Assembly (NCBI GenBank): GCA_026400775.1
Contig: JAPLOK010000199.1
Location: forward strand, 1 to 34,609
DNA from: Alphaproteobacteria bacterium
GTDB taxonomy: Bacteria > Pseudomonadota > Alphaproteobacteria > Acetobacterales > Acetobacteraceae
Length of the DNA: 34,609 bases
Direction of reading: 5' to 3'
Below the pieces are notes generated by a model. It did no database searches. It was not told the DNA's origin and saw nothing but the letters and a program-made list of their open reading frames with translations. Below are positions 17,428 to 32,217 of the stretch, in pieces. Each line of letters begins with the position of its first letter. The first letter of the stretch is position 1. A program made the position numbers and the translations under genes.

Positions 17428-19065
17428 CTACGCCTTGCGCGCCTGGTCATAGGGCGCATAGGGCGGGTGTTCGCCGATCGCGGACATGTCGATCTCGACC
17501 AGCACCGGACCTGGTGTCTCGAACGCGCGCGCCAGTGTCGGGCCGAAGTCCGCGATGCTGGAGACGCGCATGCCCGGCAGGCCGGCCAGCGCCGCCAGCG
17601 CCATCAGGTCGGGGCCTTGCAGGTCGTGGTAGAAGCGCCGGCCGGCGGCGAAATCCTGGATGTGGCGGATCACCCCGTAGCCGCGGTCATTCATCACCAT
17701 CACCACCAGTTCGGCGCGTTCCTGCACCGCTGTCCACAGCTCGGGCAGGTTGATGGCGAAGCCGCCATCACCACACATCGCCAGCGCCTTGCGCCCGGGC
17801 GCGCCCAGGGCTGCGCCGATGCCCAAAGGCAGCCCAGGCCCGATCGCGGCCCCCACCGGATGCACGGCATCACGCGGGCCGAAGACAGGGAAGATCCGGT
17901 TGCCCCAGGCGGAGTTGCTGATGGTGATGTCGCGCACGAAGAGCGCATCGCGCGGCATCACCGCGCGCAGCGTTTCGGGGAAGGTTTCATAGGGACCGAG
18001 GCCGGCGGCATAGGCGGCGAAGGCGCGCGGCTTCAGCGCTGCCAGATCGGCCTGCAGCGCGGGCGGGCGGGGCGACAGCGCATCGGCAATGGCCTGCATC
18101 GTGAGCGCGGCATCGCCCTGGATGAAGATGTCGGGCGCGTAGGTGCGGCCGCGCGCGGCGGCGTCCACATCGACATGGATCAGCGGTCGCGGCAGTGGGA
18201 GCGCAAAATCCTGGGTTTCATGGCCGCGTAGTCGGCTGCCTACGACCAGCATGGCGTCACAGGTCGCGTAGAAATCGCGCACCGGCGCGCTGCCATTGCC
18301 GTGCAGGCCGCCCAGGCTTCGCGGGTCGTCCTCGGCCACGATGCCGCGGCCATTCCATGAATGCACCGCGCCGAAACCCAGATCGAGCAGGCGCATCGCG
18401 GCATCACGCGCGCCCTTGGCGCCATTGCCAAGCCAAAGCATCGGGCGCTCGGCGCGCGACAGGAGAGAGATTGCGGCGGCGAGTGCCGCGGGGTCGGGCG
18501 GCATGGGCGCCGGGATGTGCAGCGCGAAGGATGACCAGTCCGGGCGAGGCACTTCGGCGCGTTGCAGGTCGATGGGGATTTCAACGCTGATCGGGCCCAT
18601 GGGCGGGGTCAGGGCGGCGGTGGCGGCGGCGGTCAGGACGCCCAGCGCCTGATCGGCCGCGCGGATGCGCAACGCCTGCTTGCACACGGCAGAGAGCATC
18701 GCCGTCTGGCCCGGCACGTCATGCACCGTGCCCATGTCGCGGTCGATGAAGCGCGTCGCGGTCTGGCCGGTGATATGCAGCACGGGTGAGCCTGCGAAGC
18801 GCGCTTCCACCAGGCCCGGCATGGCGTTGGCGGCACCCGGACCGGTCGAGCTGAACAGCACGCCAAGCCCACCGGAGGCGCGTGCATAGGCGTCCGCCAT
18901 ATGCGCGCCGCCCATCTCGCCGCGCGCCATCACATAGCGTACCGCATTGCGCTGCGAGAGTGCGTCCAGCATCGGGATATTGTGCACGGAGACGATGCCG
19001 AAGGCGGTGCGCACGCCGATGGAGGCGATGAATTCGGCGACCAGGTCTCCGACGGTGTAGGTCAT
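17428..19065 (-). CDS. Thiamine pyrophosphate-binding enzyme (acetolactate synthase/benzoylformate decarboxylase-like)
   Basis: MARGEMGGAHMADAYARASGGLGV...STGPGAANAM; C-terminal ThDP motif MCGDGGFAINLPELWTAVQERAELVVMVMNDRGYG. Confidence 0.9.
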   Translation of the reverse strand: MTYTVGDLVAEFIASIGVRTAFGIVSVHNIPMLDALSQRNAVRYVMARGEMGGAHMADAYARASGGLGVLFSSTGPGAANAMPGLVEARFAGSPVLHITGQTATRFIDRDMGTVHDVPGQTAMLSAVCKQALRIRAADQALGVLTAAATAALTPPMGPISVEIPIDLQRAEVPRPDWSSFALHIPAPMPPDPAALAAAISLLSRAERPMLWLGNGAKGARDAAMRLLDLGFGAVHSWNGRGIVAEDDPRSLGGLHGNGSAPVRDFYATCDAMLVVGSRLRGHETQDFALPLPRPLIHVDVDAAARGRTYAPDIFIQGDAALTMQAIADALSPRPPALQADLAALKPRAFAAYAAGLGPYETFPETLRAVMPRDALFVRDITISNSAWGNRIFPVFGPRDAVHPVGAAIGPGLPLGIGAALGAPGRKALAMCGDGGFAINLPELWTAVQERAELVVMVMNDRGYGVIRHIQDFAAGRRFYHDLQGPDLMALAALAGLPGMRVSSIADFGPTLARAFETPGPVLVEIDMSAIGEHPPYAPYDQARKA

Positions 19066-19169
19066 GGCGCTTCCTCAGGGCTTGCTGCGCTTCAGGATGC
19101 GCGCGGGGATTGGCGCGGGCAACCGCCAGCATAGTCCGCGCCGTTTGGCGGCTTCGCCGCGGCTGGGCC

Positions 19170-19460
19170 ATGGTCCAGACTCGCAGCTTCTGCGGTGGTG
19201 CCGTCGAGGTGAATGCCGGCTATCGCGGCGCGAGCGACGCCCAGGGCAATGACGTCGAATACTACGCCTTCGTCAGCGGCACTGATCCGCAGCGGCTCTC
19301 GCTCACCGCCACCATCCGGTTCAATGCGCCGTCCGGCGTGACAGCGGCGGTCGATCCGGCGCGCGTGCGGCTGGCGGCCGAACGCCAGGCGGCGGGGCAG
19401 ATGCGCCCCTCCATCCCGCGCGCGCAGGTCGTCAGCTACGTGATCGTCACCTGTTCCTGA
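19170..19460 (+). CDS. Small hypothetical protein
   Basis: ORF from ATG 19170: MVQTRSFCGGAVEVNAGYRGASDAQGNDVEYYAFVSGTDPQRLSLTATIRF...VSYVIVTCS, ends directly next to the convergent CDS; start uncertain. Confidence 0.5.
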   Translation: MVQTRSFCGGAVEVNAGYRGASDAQGNDVEYYAFVSGTDPQRLSLTATIRFNAPSGVTAAVDPARVRLAAERQAAGQMRPSIPRAQVVSYVIVTCS

Positions 19461-20426
19461 TCAGCCGGCGCGGATGTTGCGCGCGCGGATGAGCGCGCCC
19501 CATTTGGCTGATTCACGCGCCTGATAGGCACGGAAATCCGCCATGGCGCCGACCACTGGCGTCATGCCCTGGGCCAGCAGCCGCTCCCGCACGCCGGCAT
19601 CGCGCAGCGTGGTGGCGAAGACAGCATGGACGCGCGCGATGAGCGGCGCGGGCGTTTCGGCTGGCGCGAAGAGCGCGAAATCGGTGCTGCTCTCGAAGCC
19701 CGGCAGCCCGCCTTCAGCAATGGTCGGCACATCCGGGGCGAGCGCGCTGCGCTCGGCGGTGGAGACGCCGAGCGCGCGCATTGTGCCGGCCCGCATGTGT
19801 GGGATGGCGGTGATGGCATCGACGAAGGTTACCTGCACCTCGCCGGTCAATTGCGCCTGCGCGGCCGGGCCGCCGCCGCGATAGGGCACGTGCAGCATCT
19901 CGATGCCGGCCATCTGCATCAGCAGTTCCGTCGCCAGGTGGCTGGTGCCGCCATTGCCCGAGGAGGCGAAGGACAGTCGCCCCGGATTGGCCCGTGCGAA
20001 GGCCAGGAATTGCGCCAGGTTCTGGAAGGGTTGCGCGGGGTGGGTGACCAGCAGCTGCGGGTTGGTCGCCATCAGCATGATCGGTGCGAAGGCACTGTCA
20101 TCATAGGGCAGGGCGCCCATCAGATGCGGCGCGATGGCATAGGTGGAATTGGTGCCGGCGAGCAGCGTATAGCCATCGCCGCGGGCGCGCGCGACGAAGG
20201 CGTGGCCCACCGTGCCGGTGGCCCCCGTGCGGTTGTCGACCACGAAGGACTGGCCGGTGGACGCTGCCAGATGCTGCGTCAGCGTGCGCACCAGCGCATC
20301 GGTGGAGCCGCCGGCGGGCCAGGGCACGACGACGCTGACCGAGCGGTTCGGCCAGTCGGATTGCGCGAATGCGGGCAGGGCGAAGAGGGGCAAGGCACGG
20401 CGGGCGATGCGCATGGTGTTCCTCAC
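19461..20426 (-). CDS. Tripartite tricarboxylate transporter-type (Bug/TctC family) substrate-binding protein
   Basis: SDWPNRSVSVVVPWPAGGSTDALVRTLTQHLAASTGQSFVVDNRTGATGTVGHAFVARARGDGYTLLAGTNSTYAI; GTGA overlap with the hyuA-like stop. Confidence 0.93.
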   Translation of the reverse strand: MRNTMRIARRALPLFALPAFAQSDWPNRSVSVVVPWPAGGSTDALVRTLTQHLAASTGQSFVVDNRTGATGTVGHAFVARARGDGYTLLAGTNSTYAIAPHLMGALPYDDSAFAPIMLMATNPQLLVTHPAQPFQNLAQFLAFARANPGRLSFASSGNGGTSHLATELLMQMAGIEMLHVPYRGGGPAAQAQLTGEVQVTFVDAITAIPHMRAGTMRALGVSTAERSALAPDVPTIAEGGLPGFESSTDFALFAPAETPAPLIARVHAVFATTLRDAGVRERLLAQGMTPVVGAMADFRAYQARESAKWGALIRARNIRAG

Positions 20427-22552
20427 GGCAGTTCGATCACAAGGTTGAGCATGTCATCCACCAGCGCGACGGCGCCAGGGGGAATGATGGTGGTGCTCTC
20501 GCGTTCCTCGACCAGGGCTGGGCCTTGGATGCGCGCGCCTGGGGCAAGCGCGTAGCGGTCGAGCACCTGGGCCGCCACTTCGCCATGGGTTTCGGTGCGC
20601 AGCCTGCGCGTGCCGCGCGTCGCGCTGGCGCCGGTCGCCGCGCGGGCGAGCGAGATGTCCTGCGGTGCGGCGGCGGCGGAGAGGCGCCAGGTCAACGCCT
20701 CGATCGGCGCGTCCTCCATGATGCGCGCGAAGCGTTCGCGATAGGCGGTGAAGAAGGCTGTTCGGATCGCCGGCAGATCATGGGCGGAGAGCACGAGGCC
20801 CGGCAGCGGCACCGGGATTTCGAACCCCTGGCCGACATGGCGCATCTCGGCCACCGCCTGCCAAATGATGGCATCGGGCGTGGCGCCGGCTTCGACCAGA
20901 AGGGCTTCGCATTCGGCGCGCATCGCGGCGTAAAGGCTGTTGATGCGGTCCCAATCGAGGCGTTCGAGGCGCGCGACGAGGCTGCGCACGGCGTCGGTCG
21001 CGGGAGGTGCGACGAGGAAGCCGAGTGCGGAGGCGACGCCCGCGCCGATCGGCACCACGACGCGCCGCATCTTGAGCAGGCGCGCGAGGTTGCAGGCATG
21101 CACCGGCCCCGCACCGCCGAAGGCCACCAGTGTGTAGCGTCGTGGATCGCGGCCCTTTTCGGCCAGGTGCATGCGGGTTGCCGCCGCCATGGTTTCATCG
21201 ACGATGCGCGAGATGCCGAGTGCGGTGTCGGCCACCGGCATGGCGAGTGCGGCGGCCACGCCCTGTTCGACCACGCGCGTGACGCCGCCCTGGTCGAGTG
21301 CCATTTCGCCACCCAGGAAATGCGCGGGGTCGAGGCGGCCGAGCAGCAGGTCGGCATCGGTCACGGTGGGTTCGGTGCCGCCGCGGCCGTAGCTGACGGG
21401 GCCTGGCACCGCGCCCGCGCTGCGCGGGCCGACCTTCATTAGGCCCGAGCCTGCTTCCACGCGCGCGATGGAGCCACCGCCCGCGCCGATCTCGATCATG
21501 TCCACCACCGCGACCTTCAGCGGCAGGCCGGAGCCCTTGGCGAAGCGGCGCACGCGGCCGGCTTCGAAGTCATGCTTGCGGTGCGGCGCGCCGTTCTCGA
21601 CCAGGCACATCTTCGCCGTGGTGCCGCCCATGTCGTAGCTGACGACGTGCTCCAGCCCCGCCTTGCGTGCGATGAAGGCCGCGGCCATCGCACCCGCCGC
21701 CGGCCCGCTTTCGATCAGGCGGATGGGAAATTCCTTGGCCTCGCGCAGCGACGCGATGCCACCGGCGGAGAGCATGACATAGAGCGCGCCGGTGAAGCCG
21801 GTGTCGCGCAGATCGGCCTCAAGCTTGGTCAGGTAGCGCTGCATGCGCGGCTGCACATAGGCATTGGCGCAGGCGGTGCTGGTGCGTTCGTATTCGCGGA
21901 TTTCGGGGGCGACGGCCGATGAGAGTGTGATGGGAATGCCCCGATGCGTGGCGCGCAGCAGGGCGCCGGCGCGCTCCTCGTGGCGGCTGTCACGGTAGCT
22001 GTGCAGGAAGGAGACGGCGATGGCCTCGGCACCGTTCTCGACCAGGAAGCGCGACTGTTCCAGGAGTGCGCTTTCGTCCAGCGGCAGCAGCACTTCGCCA
22101 TCGGCGGAGAGGCGTTCGGGCACTTCACGGCGCAGCCAGCGCGGCACCAGGAAGGGCGGCGGATCCAGGAAGAGATCGTAGAGGTCGTAGCGGATTTCCT
22201 TCGCGATCTCGAGGCTGTCGCGGAAGCCCTGGGTGGTCAGCAGGCCCACCTTGCAGCCTGTGCGCTCGATCACCGTGTTGGTGACCAGCGTGGTGCCGTG
22301 GACGATGCTGTGCAGTTCGGCGGGCGTCAGGCCGGCTTCGCGCAGGATGCGGGCCACGCCCTCGGTGATGGCGCGCGAGGGATCGTCGGGCGTGGTCAGC
22401 AGCTTGCCGGTGTGGGTGATGCCGCGGGCTGCGTCATGCAGCACCAGGTCTGTGAAGGTGCCGCCGACATCGACGCCGATGCGCGCGGTGGGGCGTTGCG
22501 CCGGCTGATCCAGGCTGTGCGCCCGCGGCGCTGCGTCATCCGCGCTGGTCAT
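20423..22552 (-). CDS. Hydantoinase/oxoprolinase family protein, subunit A (HyuA-like)
   Basis: IGVDVGGTFTDLVLHDAARGITHTGKLLTTPDDPSRAI...VHGTTLVTNTVIERTG...SYDMGGTTAKMCLVENG...FGGAGPVHACNLARLL. Confidence 0.93.
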   Translation of the reverse strand: MTSADDAAPRAHSLDQPAQRPTARIGVDVGGTFTDLVLHDAARGITHTGKLLTTPDDPSRAITEGVARILREAGLTPAELHSIVHGTTLVTNTVIERTGCKVGLLTTQGFRDSLEIAKEIRYDLYDLFLDPPPFLVPRWLRREVPERLSADGEVLLPLDESALLEQSRFLVENGAEAIAVSFLHSYRDSRHEERAGALLRATHRGIPITLSSAVAPEIREYERTSTACANAYVQPRMQRYLTKLEADLRDTGFTGALYVMLSAGGIASLREAKEFPIRLIESGPAAGAMAAAFIARKAGLEHVVSYDMGGTTAKMCLVENGAPHRKHDFEAGRVRRFAKGSGLPLKVAVVDMIEIGAGGGSIARVEAGSGLMKVGPRSAGAVPGPVSYGRGGTEPTVTDADLLLGRLDPAHFLGGEMALDQGGVTRVVEQGVAAALAMPVADTALGISRIVDETMAAATRMHLAEKGRDPRRYTLVAFGGAGPVHACNLARLLKMRRVVVPIGAGVASALGFLVAPPATDAVRSLVARLERLDWDRINSLYAAMRAECEALLVEAGATPDAIIWQAVAEMRHVGQGFEIPVPLPGLVLSAHDLPAIRTAFFTAYRERFARIMEDAPIEALTWRLSAAAAPQDISLARAATGASATRGTRRLRTETHGEVAAQVLDRYALAPGARIQGPALVEERESTTIIPPGAVALVDDMLNLVIELP

Positions 22553-24165
22553 GCGTAGTCCTCCGGCCGCGTCACGACACCATCGCGCAGGTCGGCCTCC
22601 AGCGCGGCTGCTGGGCGTGCCGCGGGCGTGCCGTAGCCGCCGCCGCCGGCATAGGTCATGGTCAGGCGCATGCCCGGCCCGATGGTGGTGCGCGATTTCG
22701 GATGCGGGCGCGTGCCGTCACTCATCCGGATATCTGAACAACCGCCCGGCGCGCCGCCCAGCACGCCGAGTGCGGGGTGCTCGCGCCGGTCCGACAGCAG
22801 CGACAGGCGCAGCGGTGCGGGGGCGCGCACCTCGATCTCGGCCTCCTGCCCCAGGCCGCCGCGGAACTGGCCGGCGCCGCCACTGTCCGGGCGGAATTGC
22901 TTGCGCCAGACCACCAAGGGCGCCACCGATTCGAAGGCTTCGATGGAACCGGCACCGGCATTGGTGGGGAAAGCCGTCGTGGGCAGGCCGTCGCGATGCG
23001 GCGCCGCACCCATGCCGCCAGAGGCAAAGAGAACCTGCGAAAAACGATCGCCATTGCGATCCAGCCCGGAGAACAGGCAGCGCATGGTGGGCGCGCCACC
23101 GCAATCGGCGATGACGCGCTCGGGCATCACGGGTGCCAGCGCGCGATAAATCGCGCCCGCCAAGAGATGGCCCGTCAACTGCCGCGCGGAGACCGGCGCG
23201 GGATAGGCAGGGTTCAGGATGCTGCGCTCCGGCGCGCGCACGGTGATGGCGCGATAGCTGCCCTCATTGCGCGGCGTGAAGGGATCGAGCGCGCATTTCA
23301 CCGGATAGACCGAATAGGCATGGGTGTAGTTCCACACGCAGTTGATCCCGCGCGCGATCTGCGGGGATGTGCCTTCGTAGTCGATCTCCATCGCATCGCC
23401 GCGGATGCGCACTGTGCAGACAATGCGGGTCCTCTCGGCATCGAAGCCGTCCGCCTCCTGCACGGCGTGGTAGTCGCCGTCGGGCAGGGCAGTGATCGCC
23501 GCGCGCATCGCCGCATCGGTGCGTGCCGCCAGTGCCGCGCCCAGTTCGGCCAGGTCCGGCAGCCCCGAATCATCGAGGAATTCCGCTACCCCCGCGGCGC
23601 AAACCTGGTTCGCGGTGATCTGCGCCTCCAGGTCGCCCTGCACCTGGCGCGGCACGCGGGTATTGGCCAGGAACATCTCCAGCACATCGGCGTTCCACAC
23701 CCCTTCGCGCATGATGCGCAGCGGCGGGATGCGCACGCCTTCCTCAAACACTTCCTGGCAATCGGCACCCCACAGCGCGCCGCCCACATCGGGGCTATGC
23801 GCGATGGAGCCCGCGAAGCCCACCAGCCGGCCGCGATGGAAGATGGGCGACACCGCGGTGATGTCCGGCAGGTGCCCGGTGGCGAGCCACGGGTCATTGG
23901 TGATGACCACATCGCCCGGCCGCCAGGTATCGGCTGGGAATCGCGCCAGGAAGGCGCGCGTGGTGCGTGGCAATATGCAGGAGAAGCTGGCGATGCCGCC
24001 GGTATTCTCCGACACCGAATTGCCTTCGGCATCCATCAGCACGGTCGCGAAGTCATTGCTCTCGCGCACGATGGTGGAGAAGGCGGTGCGCAGCAGCGCG
24101 GTCGCGGCCTCATCGGCGATGGAGATGAGGCGCGACCAATGCACTTCAAGGGTGATGGGATCCAT
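22549..24165 (-). CDS. Hydantoinase B/oxoprolinase family protein (HyuB-like)
   Basis: Start at ATG 24165: MDPITLEVHWSRLISIADEAATALLRTAFSTIVRESNDFATVLMDAEGN...GDVVITNDPWLATGHLPDITAVSPIF; ATGA overlap with hyuA-like start. Confidence 0.93.
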   Translation of the reverse strand: MDPITLEVHWSRLISIADEAATALLRTAFSTIVRESNDFATVLMDAEGNSVSENTGGIASFSCILPRTTRAFLARFPADTWRPGDVVITNDPWLATGHLPDITAVSPIFHRGRLVGFAGSIAHSPDVGGALWGADCQEVFEEGVRIPPLRIMREGVWNADVLEMFLANTRVPRQVQGDLEAQITANQVCAAGVAEFLDDSGLPDLAELGAALAARTDAAMRAAITALPDGDYHAVQEADGFDAERTRIVCTVRIRGDAMEIDYEGTSPQIARGINCVWNYTHAYSVYPVKCALDPFTPRNEGSYRAITVRAPERSILNPAYPAPVSARQLTGHLLAGAIYRALAPVMPERVIADCGGAPTMRCLFSGLDRNGDRFSQVLFASGGMGAAPHRDGLPTTAFPTNAGAGSIEAFESVAPLVVWRKQFRPDSGGAGQFRGGLGQEAEIEVRAPAPLRLSLLSDRREHPALGVLGGAPGGCSDIRMSDGTRPHPKSRTTIGPGMRLTMTYAGGGGYGTPAARPAAALEADLRDGVVTRPEDYA

Positions 24166-24196
24166 CCATGGATGGCAAACCCGCAGCGTTGCCGCG

Positions 24197-24553
24197 TCAA
24201 CCCCGCGCGAGCATCTGCGCCAGCAGCGCCACAGCCGCATCCGGTGAGAAGGGCTTGTGCAGCGTGGGCACGCCGCTGTGGCTGGGCAGCGGCGCATCCA
24301 CCGCCTCGCCGCTGGCGATCGCGAAGGGAATGCGGCGCGCGGCCAGCGCATCGGCCAGGCGCCGGCAGGTCTCGCCCATCAGGTTCAGGTCCAGCAGGGC
24401 GACATGCGGCTGGGCGGTCAGCAGCGCCAGGCCGTCATCCACGCTGGCGGCCGGGCCCAGGACCTGCGCGCCGGCCTCGGTCAGCGCGTCGTCAAGCAGC
24501 ATGGCGATCAGCGGGTCGTCCTCGGCCACCAGCACGCGTGCGCCTTCGAGCAA
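24197..24553 (-). CDS. Stand-alone response regulator receiver domain protein
   Basis: LLEGARVLVAEDDPLIAMLLDDALTEAG...VALLDLNLMGE...FAIASG...LHKPFSPD: acidic pocket, phospho-Asp, Ser and Lys all present. TTG start at 24553 preceded by GGAGGA; an ATG at 24607 is an alternative. Confidence 0.85.
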   Translation of the reverse strand: MLEGARVLVAEDDPLIAMLLDDALTEAGAQVLGPAASVDDGLALLTAQPHVALLDLNLMGETCRRLADALAARRIPFAIASGEAVDAPLPSHSGVPTLHKPFSPDAAVALLAQMLARG

Positions 24554-24618
24554 TGGGGATTCCTCCGAACGGGGACATATAAGAGTCCCATTCCGCGCAT
24601 ACGTCACCCTCCATCTGA

Positions 24619-27110
<2,492 letters not shown>

Positions 27111-27290
27111 GTGAAGCCCGATGTCTGGCGTATCGTGACGATCGGCGCCGGGGTCGGCGCGGCGGGTGTCGCGGTGGGGGCGATGGGCCTTTGGGCGGCG
27201 GGCGAGCCGCCGGATACCGGGCGGACGCTATCTCTGATTTCGGGCCTGATCTGCGTCGTCCTGCTGTCGAGTAACCTGACGCGGCGCTGA
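27111..27290 (+). CDS. Small (59 aa) predicted two-helix membrane protein between kdsA and valS
   Basis: GTG start immediately after the kdsA stop: MKPDVWRIVTIGAGVGAAGVAVGAMGLWAAGEPPDTGRTLSLISGLICVVLLSSNLTRR*. Below the ORF-track length cut-off. Confidence 0.6.
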   Translation: MKPDVWRIVTIGAGVGAAGVAVGAMGLWAAGEPPDTGRTLSLISGLICVVLLSSNLTRR

Positions 27291-27330
27291 AGCCCTTGAC
27301 CCGCGCGCGCCGGTATTGTGACTGGCGCGC

Positions 27331-30114
<2,784 letters not shown>

Positions 30115-30181
30115 GCCGCCACCATCTTGCCGCGCCGCCCATCGCGCGCGACAAACACGCAACACACACGGAGCCAACGCC

Positions 30182-31900
30182 ATGACCCAATGGGACAAGT
30201 CGAAACTGCCAAGCCGCCATGTCTCCATCGGGCCGGAGCGCGCGCCGCATCGCAGCTACTACTACGCGATGGGCATGACGAAGGAGGAGATCGCCTCCCC
30301 GCTGGTCGGCGTCGCCACTTGCTGGAACGAAGCGGCACCCTGCAACATCGCCCTCTCCCGCCAGGCGCAGGCAGCCAAGCGCGGCGTGGCCGCGGCCGGT
30401 GCAGCACCGCGCGAATTCACCACCATCACCGTGACCGACGGCATCGCCATGGGCCACCAGGGCATGAAGGCATCCCTGGTCTCGCGCGAAGTGATCGCCG
30501 ATTCGGTTGAATTGACCATGCGCGGCCATTGCTATGACGCGATGGTGGGCCTGGGCGGCTGCGACAAGACGCTGCCTGGCCTGATGATGGTGATGCTGCG
30601 TCTGAACGTGCCGAGCGTGTTCCTCTATGGCGGCTCGATCATGCCGGGCAAGTTCCGCGGCAAGGATGTGACCGTGCTGGACGTGTTCGAAGCCGTCGGC
30701 ACGCATGCGGCCGGCAATATGTCGGATGCCGATCTGGAAGAACTCGAACAGCATGCCTGCCCGGGCGCCGGCGCTTGCGGCGGGCAGTTCACCGCCAACA
30801 CCATGGCCTGCATCTCCGAGGTGATCGGGCTTGCCCTGCCGCATTCCGCCGGCGCCCCGGCACCCGATGAGGAGCGCGACCAATGGGCCTATAATTCCGG
30901 CCGCGCCGTGGTGGACCTGATCAAGTCGCAGCTGCGCCCGCGTGACATCGTCACCCGCAAGGCGCTGGAGAATGCCGCGCGCATCGTGGGTGCGACCGGT
31001 GGTTCCACCAATGCCGTGCTGCATCTGCCCGCCATCGCCCATGAAGCCGGCATCGACTTCCCGCTGGAGGAAGTGGCCCGCCTGATGCGCGACACGCCGC
31101 ACATCGCCGACCTCAAGCCCGGCGGGAAATATGTCGCGCTGGATGTGCACAACATTGGCGGCGTGCCGGTGATCATCAAGGCGCTGCTCGATGGTGGCCT
31201 GCTGCACGGGGACTGCTTGACCGTCACCGGCAAGACGCTCGCCGAAAACCACAAGGACATCGCCTTCCCGACGAACCAGGATGTGGTGCGCCCGGTCTCC
31301 AATCCGATCAGCAAGATCGGCGGCGTGGTCTCGCTGTTCGGCAACCTGGCCCCGGATGGCGCCATCGTGAAGATCGCGGGCATGCAGAAGCTGCGCTTCG
31401 AGGGCACCGCGCTGTGCTTCGATTGCGAGGAAGACGCCTTCGCCGCGGTGGAAGCCCGCGCCTACAAGGCTGGCGATGTCATCGTCATCCGCTATGAAGG
31501 CCCGCGCGGTGGCCCTGGCATGCGTGAGATGCTGTCGACCACCAGCGCCATCTACGGCCAGGGCATGGGCGACAAGGTCGCACTCATCACCGATGGGCGT
31601 TTCAGCGGCGCGACGCGCGGCTTCTGCATCGGCCATGTGGGGCCGGAAGCCGCGGTCGGCGGCACGATCGGCCTGCTGCAGAATGGCGACAAGATCATCA
31701 TCGACGCGCAGCAAGGCACCATCGATGTCGTGCTCTCCGATGACGAACTCGCCAAGCGCCGCGCCGAATGGAAGCCGCGCGGGCACAATTTCAATTCCGG
31801 CGTGCTGTGGAAATACGCGCAGCAGGTGGGCCCCGCGCGCTACGGCGCGGTGACTCAGCCCGGCGCCAAGGCTGAGACACACACCTACGCCGATATCTGA
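30182..31900 (+). CDS. ilvD: Dihydroxy-acid dehydratase
   Basis: ATG 30182: [37 protein letters not shown]...[16 protein letters not shown]...[28 protein letters not shown]...[25 protein letters not shown]. Confidence 0.97.
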   Translation: MTQWDKSKLPSRHVSIGPERAPHRSYYYAMGMTKEEIASPLVGVATCWNEAAPCNIALSRQAQAAKRGVAAAGAAPREFTTITVTDGIAMGHQGMKASLVSREVIADSVELTMRGHCYDAMVGLGGCDKTLPGLMMVMLRLNVPSVFLYGGSIMPGKFRGKDVTVLDVFEAVGTHAAGNMSDADLEELEQHACPGAGACGGQFTANTMACISEVIGLALPHSAGAPAPDEERDQWAYNSGRAVVDLIKSQLRPRDIVTRKALENAARIVGATGGSTNAVLHLPAIAHEAGIDFPLEEVARLMRDTPHIADLKPGGKYVALDVHNIGGVPVIIKALLDGGLLHGDCLTVTGKTLAENHKDIAFPTNQDVVRPVSNPISKIGGVVSLFGNLAPDGAIVKIAGMQKLRFEGTALCFDCEEDAFAAVEARAYKAGDVIVIRYEGPRGGPGMREMLSTTSAIYGQGMGDKVALITDGRFSGATRGFCIGHVGPEAAVGGTIGLLQNGDKIIIDAQQGTIDVVLSDDELAKRRAEWKPRGHNFNSGVLWKYAQQVGPARYGAVTQPGAKAETHTYADI

Positions 31901-31907
31901 TCACAGG

Positions 31908-31954
31908 GGCGGGATTGCGTTACGCTTCTTCACCACGCCCACCGCAATCCCGCC
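31908..31954 (+). terminator. Possible terminator/hairpin downstream of ilvD
   Basis: GGCGGGATTGCG (31908-31919) is the exact reverse complement of CGCAATCCCGCC (31943-31954), 23-nt loop. No T-tract, so the terminator role is uncertain. Confidence 0.45.
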
Positions 31955-32010
31955 GCAAACCCGGCTATGCTGCCCCTTCGCGCCTTGCCGGCGCGCAGCA
32001 GGAGGTTCGC

Positions 32011-32214
32011 ATGCGTCGCATGATTGCCATGTTGGTCATGGCCGCCGGGCTTTCGGGCTGTGCCGTCTATCCTGACGGCACCATCGCCCCCGTGCCGGTC
32101 GCGCTCGCCCCCGCGCCGTACTATGTCGCGCCGCGCCCGGTCGTCGTCGCGCGGCCCTGGGGCTGGGGCTACCGGCCCCATTATGGCGGCGGCTGGGGCT
32201 ATCGCCGCTGGTAG
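32011..32214 (+). CDS. Small Gly/Pro/Tyr/Trp-rich lipoprotein
   Basis: AGGAGG just upstream of ATG 32011; MRRMIAMLVMAAGLSGCAVYPDG lipobox (LSGC) then APYYVAPRPVVVARPWGWGYRPHYGGGWGYRRW. Confidence 0.75.
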   Translation: MRRMIAMLVMAAGLSGCAVYPDGTIAPVPVALAPAPYYVAPRPVVVARPWGWGYRPHYGGGWGYRRW

Positions 32215-32217
32215 CGG

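Noticed and set aside
22777-24582. 601-aa plus-strand ORF
   Set aside because: Antisense to the HyuB-like gene and the receiver gene; no domain signal.
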